The position numbers and the translations under genes were made by a program. From Buddleja alternifolia (Eukaryota; Streptophyta; Magnoliopsida; Lamiales; Scrophulariaceae), in contig CM033400.1 of assembly GCA_019426215.1 (NCBI GenBank), positions 19,452,568 to 19,516,567 of the forward strand: a stretch of DNA of 64,000 nucleotides. Reading direction: 5' to 3'. Positions 46,656 to 59,600 of this stretch are shown piece by piece. Position 1 is the first letter of the stretch, and each line of letters starts with the position of its first letter. The notes beneath the pieces are model-generated. The model saw only the letters and a program-made list of their open reading frames with translations, was not told where the DNA came from and made no database searches.

Positions 46656-46742
46656 TTATCTATCATGATTTATGCAACCATTGATTAGGGACTATGAATA
46701 ATTTTTCAAGCACTTGTTTCAATATAACAGTATGGCAATAGT

Positions 46743-47147
46743 GTGGAGCGCTACTGGCACACAGGGGAGAGGTGTTGGTCTGACTTGCAAGTGATTTTTC
46801 GCGGGCTAGCAGCTACAAGCCCAATTTATGAGCCCAGGGGACGCTTTCATGACCCTGTAATACTATCAGACAATTATTCCGAAAACAGCCACCAGACAGG
46901 CGGGTCTTCCAAACCCCGACGTAAAGAAAGTAGACAAGTGGGTCATTCCAAGCCCCCAATTGTTCATGTGATTGACGTGTCGAGCTCATCGTCCGTGCCA
47001 GACGAGTCATCCAGAAATGGCCCCACGGATCCTTGGGAGATTGCTAGGATCAGATCTGCCCATCAAGAGCATAGCGAGCAAGGGTCTAGCAACAACAACG
47101 TTAGTAGTACTGCTCGTTCTCTCTATTTTGGTTGGCCAAAGTGGTGA
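46743..47147 (+). CDS. Unrecognised 134-codon ORF
   Basis: It starts MERYWHTGERCWSD and ends SLYFGWPKW. It is Ser- and charge-rich with a SSSSS stretch (about residues 81-85), and I recognise no domain. Composition is less biased than in nearby ORFs and the frame stays open upstream of the ATG, so it may be the last exon of a gene whose earlier exons are lost or lie beyond the array at 45.3-46.65 kb. It may relate to the exon-like copies at 44.5 kb, but that is speculation. Confidence 0.35.
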   Translation: MERYWHTGERCWSDLQVIFRGLAATSPIYEPRGRFHDPVILSDNYSENSHQTGGSSKPRRKESRQVGHSKPPIVHVIDVSSSSSVPDESSRNGPTDPWEIARIRSAHQEHSEQGSSNNNVSSTARSLYFGWPKW

Positions 47148-47159
47148 TGATTTGTATTT

Positions 47160-48010
47160 GGTTGTTGGTGTTGGTGGTTGCAATGAATAATGTTGTATTT
47201 TTATTTGTAAGTTCCTATTTGTTTGTTTCATGTATGTGTACTTGAATTGAGACTTAATTGGCCATACTTTTACCAAAAGTATGTACAATATTGTGTGATT
47301 TATAAGTATGTACAATATTGTGTGATTTATAATATCATTTTAATAATTTCGTTTGTTGTTTATTAGATTTTAAATTATACTTTTTTTACCTTCTCAATAT
47401 TCAAATAAATATCGACTGAATCTCGATTATTTCATTTTGGTACTAACGTGGTATTTAATAAGATTGCCCACGAGCAAAGATTTTATGTAACATAATAATA
47501 TCTCATTATAAGAAGATGGAAATAAATTTGCCTCAATCAAACTGAAAATAAAATATTATATGTAAATGGAAAAAGAAATATAGAACTATTTATGCTCTAA
47601 TCATATTTACACACTTTATAAAATATTGTATATATAGACCACATCCTACTTTTATATTTGTCTAATGCGAACCGTATAATCACATTAATTATTATAAATA
47701 TAGACGAGCAAGATTCAATTTTCTTAAATTTTTAAAATATAAAATTGAAAAGAAAACACGAAATGGAAAAATGATAAAAATTTAAAGTTAAAAAGAAATG
47801 AAAAGGTAAAAAAAAAACAAAATACTAAAACTAAAATAAACCAAAAAATGAAGGGCCCCCCCCCAAAACAAACCCATACCCGCCTCACCCCACGCCAAAC
47901 CCCCACCCAACCCATTAACCGCAGCTGCCTCTCAATTTTTCTTTTTTTTCTTTTTTTAATTTATTTATATAATATATATTATATTATGTATGTGTGTATA
48001 TATATATATA
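47160..48010. other. Intergenic AT-rich, no gene seen
   Basis: A short direct repeat 'agtatgtacaatattgtgtg' occurs at about 47,278 and 47,306. C-rich sequence lies at 47,850-47,920, and it ends in (TA)n at 47,996-48,015. Confidence 0.5.
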
Positions 48011-48015
48011 TATAT

Positions 48016-49691
48016 TGATAGGAGTCATTTTTACGTGTTATTAAGCCCCTTTGCGTTTATGTTTTAGGTTCATTTATCGCTTGATTTTGTCATTTGTGCG
48101 TTTAATTCGTGCATTAAGTGATTTCAGGCCTTAAGTGGATACAATCGAATAAAGGGTGGAAAAAGGACGTATAAAACAAGTTTAGGCCAAGATGTTTCAC
48201 ACCTCTACGACCAAACAAGCAAGAAACAAGCTGGAGTTAGCCAAAATCATATTTTAGTACCATTTCCGCACACATGGGCGCCAAATCAGAAACAACCTCC
48301 ACATTGGAACGTCATTTTGATATATTTAGAGACAAAATTGGATGAAGTGGCCTTCTACAAAGTTGTAGATGTATGTCTTATCGTCACATGGGGACTTGAA
48401 GCATCAAATTCGGAGGTCTGTGGAGAATTTTATGAATAAAACACTATCTCTGCGCTGGAAAACACGAAAGTGGCAGCTCCCATTCTTAGTAGGTGGAAAA
48501 CAAGAGAATGGTAGTTCACATTCTTGGTAGATGGAAAGGAAGAGAATTGTAGCTCACATTCTTGGTAGGAGGAAAGTAAGAGAATGGTAGGTGGAAAACA
48601 AGAGAATGGTAGTTCACATTCTTGGTAGATGGAAAGCAAGAGAATGGTAGGTGGAAAGAAAAGAGAATGGAAGGACATGTTCTTGGTAGGTGGATTTTTT
48701 GCTATAAAAGGAGTATTGGAGGCCATCCTACAAACACACTTGAAAACACATTCCCCATTGGGGGAGCCTAAACACATCCTATCATCATCTTCATCATCCT
48801 TAGATTAGTTATGAAGATTATCAAGAACCTTTGAAGGTGAAGAAATCAAGAAGCATGGAAGAGCTGAAGATCGAAGTTCAACCATAAAAAATACGAGGGA
48901 GTTTCTTAGATTTAGATTTGTTTTTGTCTATGAATATGAATCTTAATTTAAGTTCCTATCTTTTATCTTTTATGATGAAATAGATTCTTCGAACTAAGGC
49001 CATGTTGAGGCTAAATTATGATAATTGAGTTATAAATTGTGTTTTGCATATTAATTCTATTGTTGCTTTGTGTCTTGATCTTGTTTGAATGCATCATATG
49101 CTTAGCTACCATATGCATGATTTATTGATTAAATTATTCGTTCGAGAGAAGGTAATTTAAGGTGCAAAGAGGATCATCACATAATCCGTAAAAAATAGGG
49201 AATTGCCGCTAGAGATAAGTAGAGATTCCTGGGTGCAGTTAGCCGGATTAATCCGGGGAAATTCTAGAACTTGAATGCATGATTGTTGGTTAGATTCTCG
49301 GATAGACATATTTAGAGAACCATCAATTAATCATAGGATTATTACAGCCGAGACACCGGGTAGTAATTATTTAAGGTTTTTTCCACCAAAACAACATTCG
49401 TCTAATAATATGAGAACATGTTTATAGTGAAAATTGATTAATTTATGCCAACACATGTGTCTTAGTTGCTCTCTTCCATAGCTATCTTGATTTCGACATC
49501 TTGTTTCTTATATCTTACTTTCATAATATTTTAGTTAATTCTTGTTTTAGTTTAAGTTCTTCAATTGCTTTAAAATCATAAACTAAAATACAAGTCCTTG
49601 AGGTTTGACAACCCGAACTTTATTGTCCACTTTATTACTACACACGACCAGTCCACTTGCTGTTTAATACACGTAAGGATTTTTCGTGTCA
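48016..49691 (+). mobile_element. Solo LTR-like element, 1,676 bp
   Basis: It begins tgataggagtcatttttacg and ends ttttcgtgtca, i.e. TG...CA. Flanks are tatat on both sides (48,011-48,015 and 49,692-49,696), but both lie in TA runs, so the target duplication is weak evidence. The interior has a GA-rich repeat (ggtggaaa..caagagaatgg, several copies at 48,480-48,680), a TATA-like ctataaaagg at about 48,711 and 'gaggtttgacaacccgaact' near the end, a phrase typical of plant LTRs. Related to 41,398-42,616. No coding sequence. Confidence 0.6.
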
Positions 49692-49696
49692 TATAT

Positions 49697-50410
49697 ATAT
49701 ACACACACACATATACATACATATTATTTTATTACCAACTCATAATATTATTCAAAAAAATATTATTTTAATATTTTTTTCTCCTATTATCATTACATTG
49801 ATAACCAACTCAATCATTTCATATATCAAATCTTACTAAAAATCAACTTTATATCACATCTACACTACTTTCAATCAAATTCTAAAAACACATCCAAACA
49901 AACGAATTAAGTCAACATTTTCACACGAATTTCTGTAATACACATTCCCCAAAAAATATTCAGAATTCATTTTCAAAAAAGCCTAAATTTTTTTGACAAA
50001 TGTCAGAGGTAGTTTTTTCTATCAGACTCTCTTATATCTTTTTCATCCCCCCTCCTCGTACCACTTTTTATCCTTATTTCTCTTCTAATTCTAATGTTTT
50101 TCTCTTTTCTATTACATTAATTTCTAACTAATTGACATAAAATAATAACTAAAATATATGCTTGCATAATTTCAATCAAACACACATAATATTGAGAAAT
50201 TTTTATATTATAAAAATAATAAATAGATAATTATTCTAAATTATAATATCTTTAATCAATTAGGCTCACATAGAGTACCACTACACCTAATTTTCTATTA
50301 AGTTCATGGGGGCATAATTTTTTTTAAAGATCACCTGATCATGGGGGCAATGGAAAGAAATATGGGCACAAACTGACCAAAAACAATGGGCGGCTTCTCA
50401 GCTACGCTAG
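49697..50410. other. Intergenic upstream of RAD17
   Basis: AT-rich spacer without gene. From about 50,000 to 50,260 it resembles 21,480-21,790 ('tttcatccc', 'caaacacacataat', 'attctaaattataat'), a further dispersed repeat. Confidence 0.5.
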
Positions 50411-50421
50411 GCACAAAACTC

Positions 50422-50428
50422 TATAAAA
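50422..50428 (+). promoter_or_regulatory. TATA box candidate for RAD17
   Basis: tataaaa in the context ctctataaaacaccc, about 165 bp upstream of the start codon. The position allows a leader of roughly 130 bp. Confidence 0.5.
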
Positions 50429-50585
50429 CACCCGCGCATTTTTAAACCCGCCACTAAATTGCCCCCCCCCCCACTCCACCATCGCCTAGGGTTCCCAGCA
50501 TCCCTACCAAATTATTTGTAAATTTTTCCTGAAAGATTCCTTCCTTCCTTGTTACCCCCAACAAAAAATATAAAAATAAAAATTG

Positions 50586-50642
50586 ATGACCGATGGGGAA
50601 GGGGAAAAGGAATTCTGGCATTCTCATTTCATCGTCAGATGA
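50586..50642 (+). other. Overlapping short upstream ORF of RAD17
   Basis: An ATG at 50,586, seven bases before the RAD17 ATG, opens an 18-codon ORF in another frame ([11 protein letters not shown]...) that ends with TGA at 50,640-50,642. If translated, it would compete with the main start. Confidence 0.4.
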
Positions 50643-53600
50643 TGAAGAAGAAGATAAAGATTTACCATTAAAAAACAATTTCAGATCAGCCCCCACTAGA
50701 AAAAACCCTAAAAGAGCTAAGAGAGTTTCCATCTCAACTTCCTCGTCTCAACACTCCGCTTCCAATGGCTTTGATGAGGTATATGCTACACTTTATTTAC
50801 ATGTATTTTTGTTTTCTTCAGTATTTGTTTAGGTTCATGTAAAATTACTATTATAATGAACTCTTAGTTGCTAGGTCTTTCTTATGTCGTTAAATCCTGG
50901 GTTCTTTTCTGGGAACTCAGTATTACATAAGAAAAGAGCTGATGGGAGCTGTAAATAAGCTGCTTGCTCCTTTCTTCCTAAATAAATCTGGGAAGAGCTT
51001 ATATTGGATTTAGTGGATCAGTTTAAGTATCGTTTTGCTTATGCAGGCAGCAGGCTTTACTAAGGCTTCATTTAAAATAAAATCCAAAACTACTTTAGTA
51101 TCACTCACGTTATCCAATCCCGACTCCATTCTTGTCCATTTTCCTTGGCTCACTGAAACTTCACTTCCGAATATAATTAGCAAGGTGATGCCAAAAGATG
51201 TCTAAGCATTCTGGAGAATACAACTTTTCTAAACCGAACAGAAACTGCAAAAGTGAATTGAATTATCTCACGATCTTGATATCCATGATTGGCGTGGGTG
51301 ACAGCATTGCTATTGAAGTTATAGGTTATATTCTGTACCTGCATCATTAGAGTTACCAAGTTGTTGGCTCAAGAGGTTTTTTTAATTCGCTGGAAAACCA
51401 TGGCCGTCTTGCCATTCAAAGTGGAGGGCAGTACCACTTTCTTTGTTGATCTTCTACGACGAATTGAGAGCATTTGTGTATCCAAATTGCTACATCAAGA
51501 CAATGCTGGGCCTCATTATGGGTGTTGACGACTGCATTATATTTTACTTACACGATCCATTGTGTATTCAAACATATCTGATGTTGTCATTTTAGTGGCT
51601 TTTAGACTCTTTTCCTTTGATCTCAGGGTATTAGAGATGCCATTGTTTCTAATGGTTTACTCTTCATCCTTAGGAGTTGCTCTTGAACGATTTGCTTAGG
51701 GAGAAAGTCCAGTTTGTACTGAGGATCAAATCTAACATTCTACCGGGACAGAGAGCATATGTTAACAGCGTAAAGCAGGAGGTCTAGAGATAATCTCCAT
51801 ATAGGAAGTTCTATTCTTGAGGGCAGTCTAATTAAGTTTTTCAAGATTTGGTTATATTTGATGATGGATCATTAAATATCAAATGTAGGAAACAAGTGAG
51901 TTGTAATTCTTCAGATATGTGATAGGTTTTTAGTTTCAATTTGTAAATCATCAAATATCTAGAACCCAATGCACTCAGCAAAGAAAGATTATGGAGAGTC
52001 GACCATAAAATGAGCACTAAATAATTTTTGACAGGTGCCTTCCAAATCAGTGGTGTGAATATCGAAATTGTAAGCAGCTTGTAGTTTTAGATGCGAGTGG
52101 TAGTATCAGGTTCTTTAGCTATTGTTCTTTCCTTGGCTTGGTTATTGAGAGATTGAATAGATTTGCCATTTCTTGAAATTGTGAACATCAGCTGGTAGGT
52201 TTTAGATACCCAGGGTAGCATTAGGTCTGTTGATTGTCGCTCTTGCTCCGACTTGTTTATTGAGAGACTGAATAGTCTGCTATTCTTGAAAGCTTTCTTG
52301 TGATTCGGAATCGTGATGTAACATGTATCGTACATGTTCAGGTGAAGAAATAGACGAATTAAAAAATTACAGAAAGTATTTTTTGTTTTTTCAATTTGGT
52401 GGAACTATTTAAACCTCAAAGAAATAGACTGTCAGTTTTGGACAGACCTCAAACAACTATACCCGGAATAAGTAAAAGGTGAAGATGGTCTAATCCCGTG
52501 ATTTGTGGTTGGACACTACGCAGACTGGTAAATTACCCTGAATGAAGAATATTGCCAGCTTTATTGTAAGATGATAAGCCTATCTTAATGATTTAATTTT
52601 GTCTGGACTTATTTACTTTGATTATTTTGATCCACTCAAAATGTGTTCATAGTCCAGTATTCGTAGGGAACTATATCCAGCAGATGTTGAAGATATGCAA
52701 GTATTCTGTAAACCAGAATCTAATTGGTATTTGGATGGCAGGACAAACTCTCTCAAGTGTTGCTTGCTTTGAAACCATGTTCGAGCAGTGGCCTAGTAGA
52801 AAGTCCTTTTGTCTTTACCATCTCACAATCTCCTTTTGGGGATTGAGCAATAGTAATGTGCTCAGAATAGGAACAACAATACAAGGTCAAGGAGTCAACA
52901 CAATAATCTTTAGTGACTGTCCAACAAACCAATTTGTTAATCCATATTTTGAATAAAGGGCATGAAGGCTGTTATTATAACCTTACTTTTTGTCTTCTTC
53001 TTATGAAAGATGAAAATGGAAATGGATGACAATCAGCATAGACTATATACACGTTTTCTCTAATGCAAAAAGACTAAAGATTTTGAATCCAATTTTTGGA
53101 GAATATGAAAGTTGCCGACTTCCAGAGCCTCAATTGACTGGAACTCGCCCAAGAACTAGTTGAAGTTTCTCCAATCTGCTTCTAGTGCAGTGGTAAAGGC
53201 TTAATAATTGATGTGCTTTAGAGCAAGTGAACCATGTGATGGTAGTATGATTGTGATGAATAGCTCTGCCCTCTTTTTTCCCTCTTCAGTTGTCAGAACT
53301 GACTATTCTTAATGTAATTAATAAGTCAAACTAAGAATTTTACAGTCAATGACAGATAAACTTTTCGTTATTATCCCAAGTGGCACAATAACTTCCACCA
53401 ATGAGAAGTTTGTTTGAGGAAGTGAGGGTTCCGAGTTCGGCTGTTTGTCCAAATTGGTGTAGAACATGGCCTAATGGGACTTCAATTTCTTACTCCCACT
53501 CATAAAACTTATCTAGTGAGGCGAAGTAATGGGTTTGAATAGTCAATCACTCTAGAGTACTCCACACGATGCTATCTATACTCTACATGTCAATAAGGAA

Positions 53601-56600
53601 GTAATAAATTTAAACAGACTACTAAAGCATGCAATGTGACTGAAGTTCTAGATATTACCTTTTCCTTAATTTCATCATTGAAACCCTGCATCATTATTCT
53701 CATGATATTGCTGACTGCAGGTTAAACGATTCTGTGAGGAATTTGATCAAGGGTTCACTCAGTTCAAGGTAACATCTGGTATGCTATTTTTGGAGATTAG
53801 TTTTTCATGAGAATCTATCTTTTTAATTATATGTTAATCAAGATTGCTTTTTCCTGTTCTCTTGTTATAGAGGTCAGAGTCTTCACCCGTTATGCCCTGT
53901 CAATATTTTAAGGATTTGTCCTCATATCATCCATTTCCTGTTCGTTGTTTTATGAATTCATTGTTGTGTATTGTATTGCACATATTCATGTATGGGAGTA
54001 TTGCATTTTGATTCTGTTGCATTCAGCGTATAATGGTGAAATGCTCACATGTATAAATTTGATTCAGAGATGATATCCAATCCCCTATCATGTCAATTTT
54101 GTTATAGCCAAATACAATCGCTCATCTTCCAGCAATCTTTGGGTGCATGCACCTTTTATATATTTATTTCTGGATCTTTCTCAAATGCAATGAATGTTGT
54201 ATAGGTTTTGGAAGTAACAAGGACCTGTGGGTTCAAAAATATAAGCCTAGTTTGGCGGAGCTAGCCGTTCATAAGAAGAAGGTATTTGCGTTATGAATCA
54301 TTAATTTTTTTTAATATTTGAAATTCAACTATCATTATTTATTTCAATTTATAATTTCTCATCCTTGGTTTGCAGGTTGAAGAAGTTAAAATGTGGTTTG
54401 AGGAGAGACTCAGAAATTCTAGGGTATCTGTTCTACTCTCCCTCCTTTCGTCCTCAGCACCCCACCCCACCCCACCCCTCCCATCTCCCCAACAGCATAT
54501 GTATAATTATGTATATGGGCCAATATGACGCTATAGTTCTATTAACCTTTGATACTATACCCCTTTACTTTTAGGGTGGATCTAACCCTAATACAGCTAT
54601 TAGTAGGTATCTACTCATGATATAATCCAAAGCTTATTGTTATCTGTAGATAATCTAGAAAAAACTGCAGACTAGAGGAATCATTTTTCTAGGTTGGGAA
54701 CATGAGCCCATGCCCATTATACCTATTTCCTGCACAGCGTATCCGCAGAGCATACCTCACCGAAAAACCCTTTCAACTCATAACAAATAAGATGCATCTC
54801 CCATGTATCTCGGCATGCTACATTGTAGTTACTTGAGGGATGCAATTCGAAATGCCTCTTCCAAATGCTACGGAGGAGCAGGGTGGGGGATTTTAGCTGT
54901 TCAAGATAACATATGGTTACATGTCCTAGACTTGGAAATTTGCAAAAAGAAAGAGAATTTTGGATGGTGACAGGGATTGTGGAGAACTGTATATGAGCTT
55001 TGTAAATGAACAAGTCGTTTTATATTCAAACAGAACGTAGTGAGAGAATATGAGGTAGAGGATGAGAAGCTGGTATGGAAGGGTAAGGATTGTCTACAGT
55101 GTATGAACTAGATGTGATAATGGAAAATATATTTTGAGTATATGACCTCAAGTCTATAAGAACATGAATGACTTAATTGGAAAATCTTCACAAATTGACT
55201 TTCAACAATATATTTAACTTCTAATGACTATAATACCAATAATAATCCATATTCAAGACTAGAGAATAATCAGTTGCAAGTTGCAAGTTCCAACTCTTTT
55301 TCTTTTAATTGTCAAGAAGAAATCAACGAAAACCTTTGAATAACCATGGGCATGTCTCTTAGAAACTGTTTAATTTTGCATGTGGCCGATGTCTTTATCA
55401 TTCTACTTTTTCACTGACATAGTAGTGTGCCAACAGAAGAATACTTATACTATAAACATGAAAGAAGAATCTCCATTCTGGAAAGGGCAGAATGCACAAT
55501 CTTCTAAGAAACCTTAAGCAGAGTCGGCATTAAGTAGGGATGGCGATGGGGCGGGTTTGGCAAAACCCACAACCCGCATTAGCCCCGCCCTAAACCCGGT
55601 GAAGCCGGGTTCAACCCAAAAGAGAGATGCAACTGATTTAACTACAAAAAGGAATTATTTTTTGAGGAAATGACCAAGAAAAAAGTGAGTTGCTTTGATA
55701 AGTTTGCTGGACTTATTGCCGGAGAAATTTTCTGTCGTTGCCATTGCCGGAGATGTCGGAATGTGAGGTGGATGAATGAAGATGACTGAATTGAGAGAGT
55801 GAGGCAGAGGTGTGATTGTGGGTTTGGGAAGTAGATAAATCTTCAATTCTCCCTCTGCTAAAACATCTCCTAATTCCTAATTCCTAAAGGTGAAAAGTAT
55901 ATGAAAACTTAAAAAAATAATAAAAAATATATATGTATAAACATCCGGGTTGGGTTTACCCTAAACCTGCCCCTAACCCAGGTGGGGCAGAATTGACAAA
56001 ATTCATACCCCACCCTGAAACCCTCCCCAAATGGGGTGGGTTCGGGGCGGGTACGATTTGACCCTACTTCATTGCCATCCCTAGCATTAAGCTTTAGTTA
56101 TCAACGACAGAGCTTGTTTCAGAATTTTCTAGCATCTACTTATTCGTTGATCTGGTGACCTATATTTGTTAGTTTCCATTCAACTTGGTGGAAACTCAAT
56201 TAAACGGTAGTTCTGAGAATTTTCAGTTCTTAAGAAACTCTATCTTTTCCTAAGTTTCGTGCTTAAACTTTTAGCTTCCTGTGGACTATCTTCTTTTCCT
56301 ATTCTCCAGCTAAACGTTTTTATTTTTTTAGTCTTTTGAATATATGATTATTATGTCACTAATTATCTCAAATATTTTATTTAAGATAATTGATAATCTT
56401 ATTTAGTAATGCTATAAAATCTAATTTAATTACCTAAATATCCATTTATTAAGGTCCATCTGTTTGTTTTTAATTCTTAACCAATAGGCTAGTTGGAATA
56501 GAAAGTTGTCTTATACTAACATTGTATAATGCCATCACAATACTAAAAGTTAATCATTATAGTTGGCTAAAAAGAATTTCAAGATATGATGCGCGTGCCC

Positions 56601-59600
56601 AAGTTTTATAAGCTAGCTACTTTTTGTTTTGTTCTTTTTATGATTTTCCTGCATGTTTCTTTAAGATTACATATTATCTATTGAATTTTCGGAACTTTCC
56701 CAGAAACTTTCCATTATTTAACACGTTTCCAGTAACTTTCCATTATTTAACTCCTCGAAGCACAACCTGGAAATGAAGATGAATATAGTGATGTGGTATT
56801 TCTTTTTCTCTTTGTGTTTTTTGATCAAGCATTTCTTTCATATTTTTGTATCACTATTACAAGATACGTTTATCAGGGATAAACATGAGTAAAACCTGCC
56901 TAAGATGGGAAAGAACTAACAAATTCATAATACTGGGTCTTTAGCTTTGTAACTCATAGTTTCAGGGCCTAAAATTAGGTTTCTTCAGTCAAGCCCTCAT
57001 ATCAGTATTTCTTTAAGTGATAACTATCATAACTGATTCTTATTTCTGCTTTCTTATTTCATGAAACTCTAATATTGTTTTGGTATGTATGCAGGATGGT
57101 TCATGCAGCAATGTGATCATCATTTCTGGTCAAGCTGGAGTTGGGAAATCTGTATGTGGTTTTTGTTCCTCTACAAGTTTTTGTATTTGTATGCACTGAA
57201 TAATGTGGCAAAATAATTTTTTTTTTTAGTCCCTTTGTAATTTGGTGTGTTCTCCAATTGTTTTTCTCAGTACTCTTAACTGTTCTATTCTTGCATGAGT
57301 TTGCTCATTGGATGACATTATCATGCAGGCAACCATCCATGCAATTGCATGTCATCTTGGAGCAGAATTGTGTGAATGGAACACGCCTACCCCCACAATA
57401 TGGCAAGAACATCTGCATAATTCTAATTCAGGTACTTACAGAATAGGACTTGCATATGTTTCTGTCTCTCTTGATTACGTACACTGGACACATTATGCAT
57501 GACAGAAAAGGTAAAACGGTATTGCAAAATGATGAAAGTAGAATCCCATTTTCAGCAACGATACTAAGTTAAAAAGTTTTTCAAGAAAATACAAAATTAT
57601 TCCTGTTACACTTTTATCCCGTTTCCTCTTTGATGGAAAAAGATTTGGCCCTTCCATATCTCTCTTGATATTGTTTTCTCCACTTTCCTGTCTTTGCTTT
57701 ACTTACTTACAAACCAAACACAACTACTAAATTGGAATATTAACATATTTGAGTTAATAATTTATTAATTGTGCCTTAACTATTTGAATTAAGATATGTA
57801 AAGTCAGTACTGGATGTCACTTAAGTGGCTTTGAAGGAGGCAAAGGCTATTAGGATTGACCTTGGTTACTGCTAAGATGACGAGAAACATGAAATAAAAG
57901 TTTTCTAAAGTTTTGATTTTCTTTGGTTTAGTTAGTGTGTTGTGCAAGAAAATGATTTGTGTCCAAAGCTTTTGAATGTGGTCATAAGTTGGCGGCGAAT
58001 AAGTTCCATTAAGTAAGCTACAACTACGATGTAGTGGCATATTGACAATATGTATCTCTCATCACGATACTTTGTTAATAATTGCTTCACCTTGAAAATT
58101 AAGTATGCGTGTCTTTTATTATCATCACATTCATTTTGGTTCAAGGAGCACTCTTTTGGCTCTATTTAATTATAGTGAAGTTTTTTCCTTTTTGTTTGAT
58201 ACTTTCTCTACCTTCTCTTTTCCTTATGCACTTTTGTGATTGTGACCTAGGGATATGTTATATGTCAAAGTTGGAAGAGTTTGAAAGTTTTGTTGAACGA
58301 ATAAGGAAATATGGTTTAGTTTCCTCATCCCTGACCAGGGAATCTCCGAAATCAATTATACTCTTGATTGATGATCTACCTGTGGTAAATGGGAAGGTTT
58401 CTTATGGAAGACTTCAGAGGTGCTTGCATCTTCTTTTGCAATCTGTGCGTCTTCCAACAGCCATATTGATTAACGACTATGGCAAATCTGAATCCACAGA
58501 CCACAATTCCCGGTACTCAGAAGAACTCCAGTTATCTCTACAAAATGCTGGGGCTTGTAAGGTTATCTTTCTTACCTTGTTTTATCTGAAGACCTAATAA
58601 TCTGTTTTTTGCTGATCTCTTGTAAAAACTATGTTAATCTGTTAGGTGACTTTTAATCCAATCACTGTCAATTCCATCAGAAGAATACTTTCAAAAATAT
58701 GCCGATTGGAAGAATTAGAAGTGAGTGATGAACAGATTGATATCATAGCAAAATCCAGTGGAGGAGATATAAGACATGCAATTACATCATTGCAGTACTT
58801 CTCTCTGAAACCCAATCCTATGCAGTCATTACCTGTTTTGAAGAGGCTTTCGACTTATCCAGAAGGGAAAGGGAATGAGTCCAGTCATTTGGATAATAAG
58901 TATTCTCTACCCTATGGAAAAGATGCAACTCTATCACTATTTCATGCACTGGGCAAATTTTTGCACAACAAAAGGGAGACTGTAAATTTAGTTTCATCAG
59001 GTATATCTGATGATATTTCCTTATTTGTAGAATCTCTACACGCTTTCCCGAAATTTGCTTCAGTACATCATTGATGGTACCTTATATTAAAATGCAAAGT
59101 TGCTAAAATATTTACTCTAAATATTGAACAAGGAGCCTACATCTGTTGGAACTGAATCTGGCTTAGAAAAGAGGGAGACATTGCGTGTGATACGATTCTG
59201 AAAATATAGAGGAAAAACAACCCCGATTAAAGGTACCATTAGATTGAAGGGAGGGAGCAACAAAAAATAGAAAGGACAGGGAAAGCTAGAAGAAGAACCG
59301 CATTAGTGCTCCCTTCCGACATTCTCAGTCCAACATATTTTCTAAGAAGAGCATTACCAAAAATGAAATATCAAATAAACACCTTAAAAAATGCAACGAG
59401 AAAAACTATTTAAAGAGACCAAAATGGACTTGTATGAACCAGGTAGGTCATGACTTGTCAACATGAATATAAGCATTTTGGTCCAAGTTAGGTTAAGTTG
59501 TGTCCCTATAATAAGCCATGATGAAAATGATACCATGCTAAACTTATTTGCGTAATTTACTTTATAAAAATGTGGAGGTTATAAACATTTTGAAGTGCTC

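Noticed and set aside
45287..46666. Several minus-strand ORFs of 63-110 codons rich in Tyr, Ile, Val and Cys, looking like membrane proteins
   Set aside because: They are translations of the tandem TA/CA array, shift frame between units and recur with each repeat. No start context or homology supports them.
48001..49696. CRISPR-like or satellite array from the repeated ggtggaaa..gagaatgg units
   Set aside because: Units are irregular direct duplications inside an LTR-like element. Their lengths vary, and CRISPR arrays are not expected in a plant nuclear genome.
52618..52956. 112-codon plus ORF in RAD17 intron 1, considered as a nested gene
   Set aside because: No recognisable domain, no promoter or splice signals, and the sense strand is already intronic.
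53871..53960. Possible extra RAD17 exon after a ttatag acceptor
   Set aside because: Its phase would not fit exon 3. Extending exon 2 to the donor at 53,779 gives an in-frame join to [10 protein letters not shown] without it.
55655..55846. Minus ORF inside the 549-bp hAT element, considered as a transposase remnant
   Set aside because: No BED finger or hAT dimerisation motif; the element is far too short and is best read as non-autonomous.
58109..58243. Extended hydrophobic N-terminal part of the ORF that contains RAD17 exon 7
   Set aside because: It is intron sequence. The coding exon starts after the acceptor tag at 58,248-58,250, where phase fits the upstream donor at 57,431.
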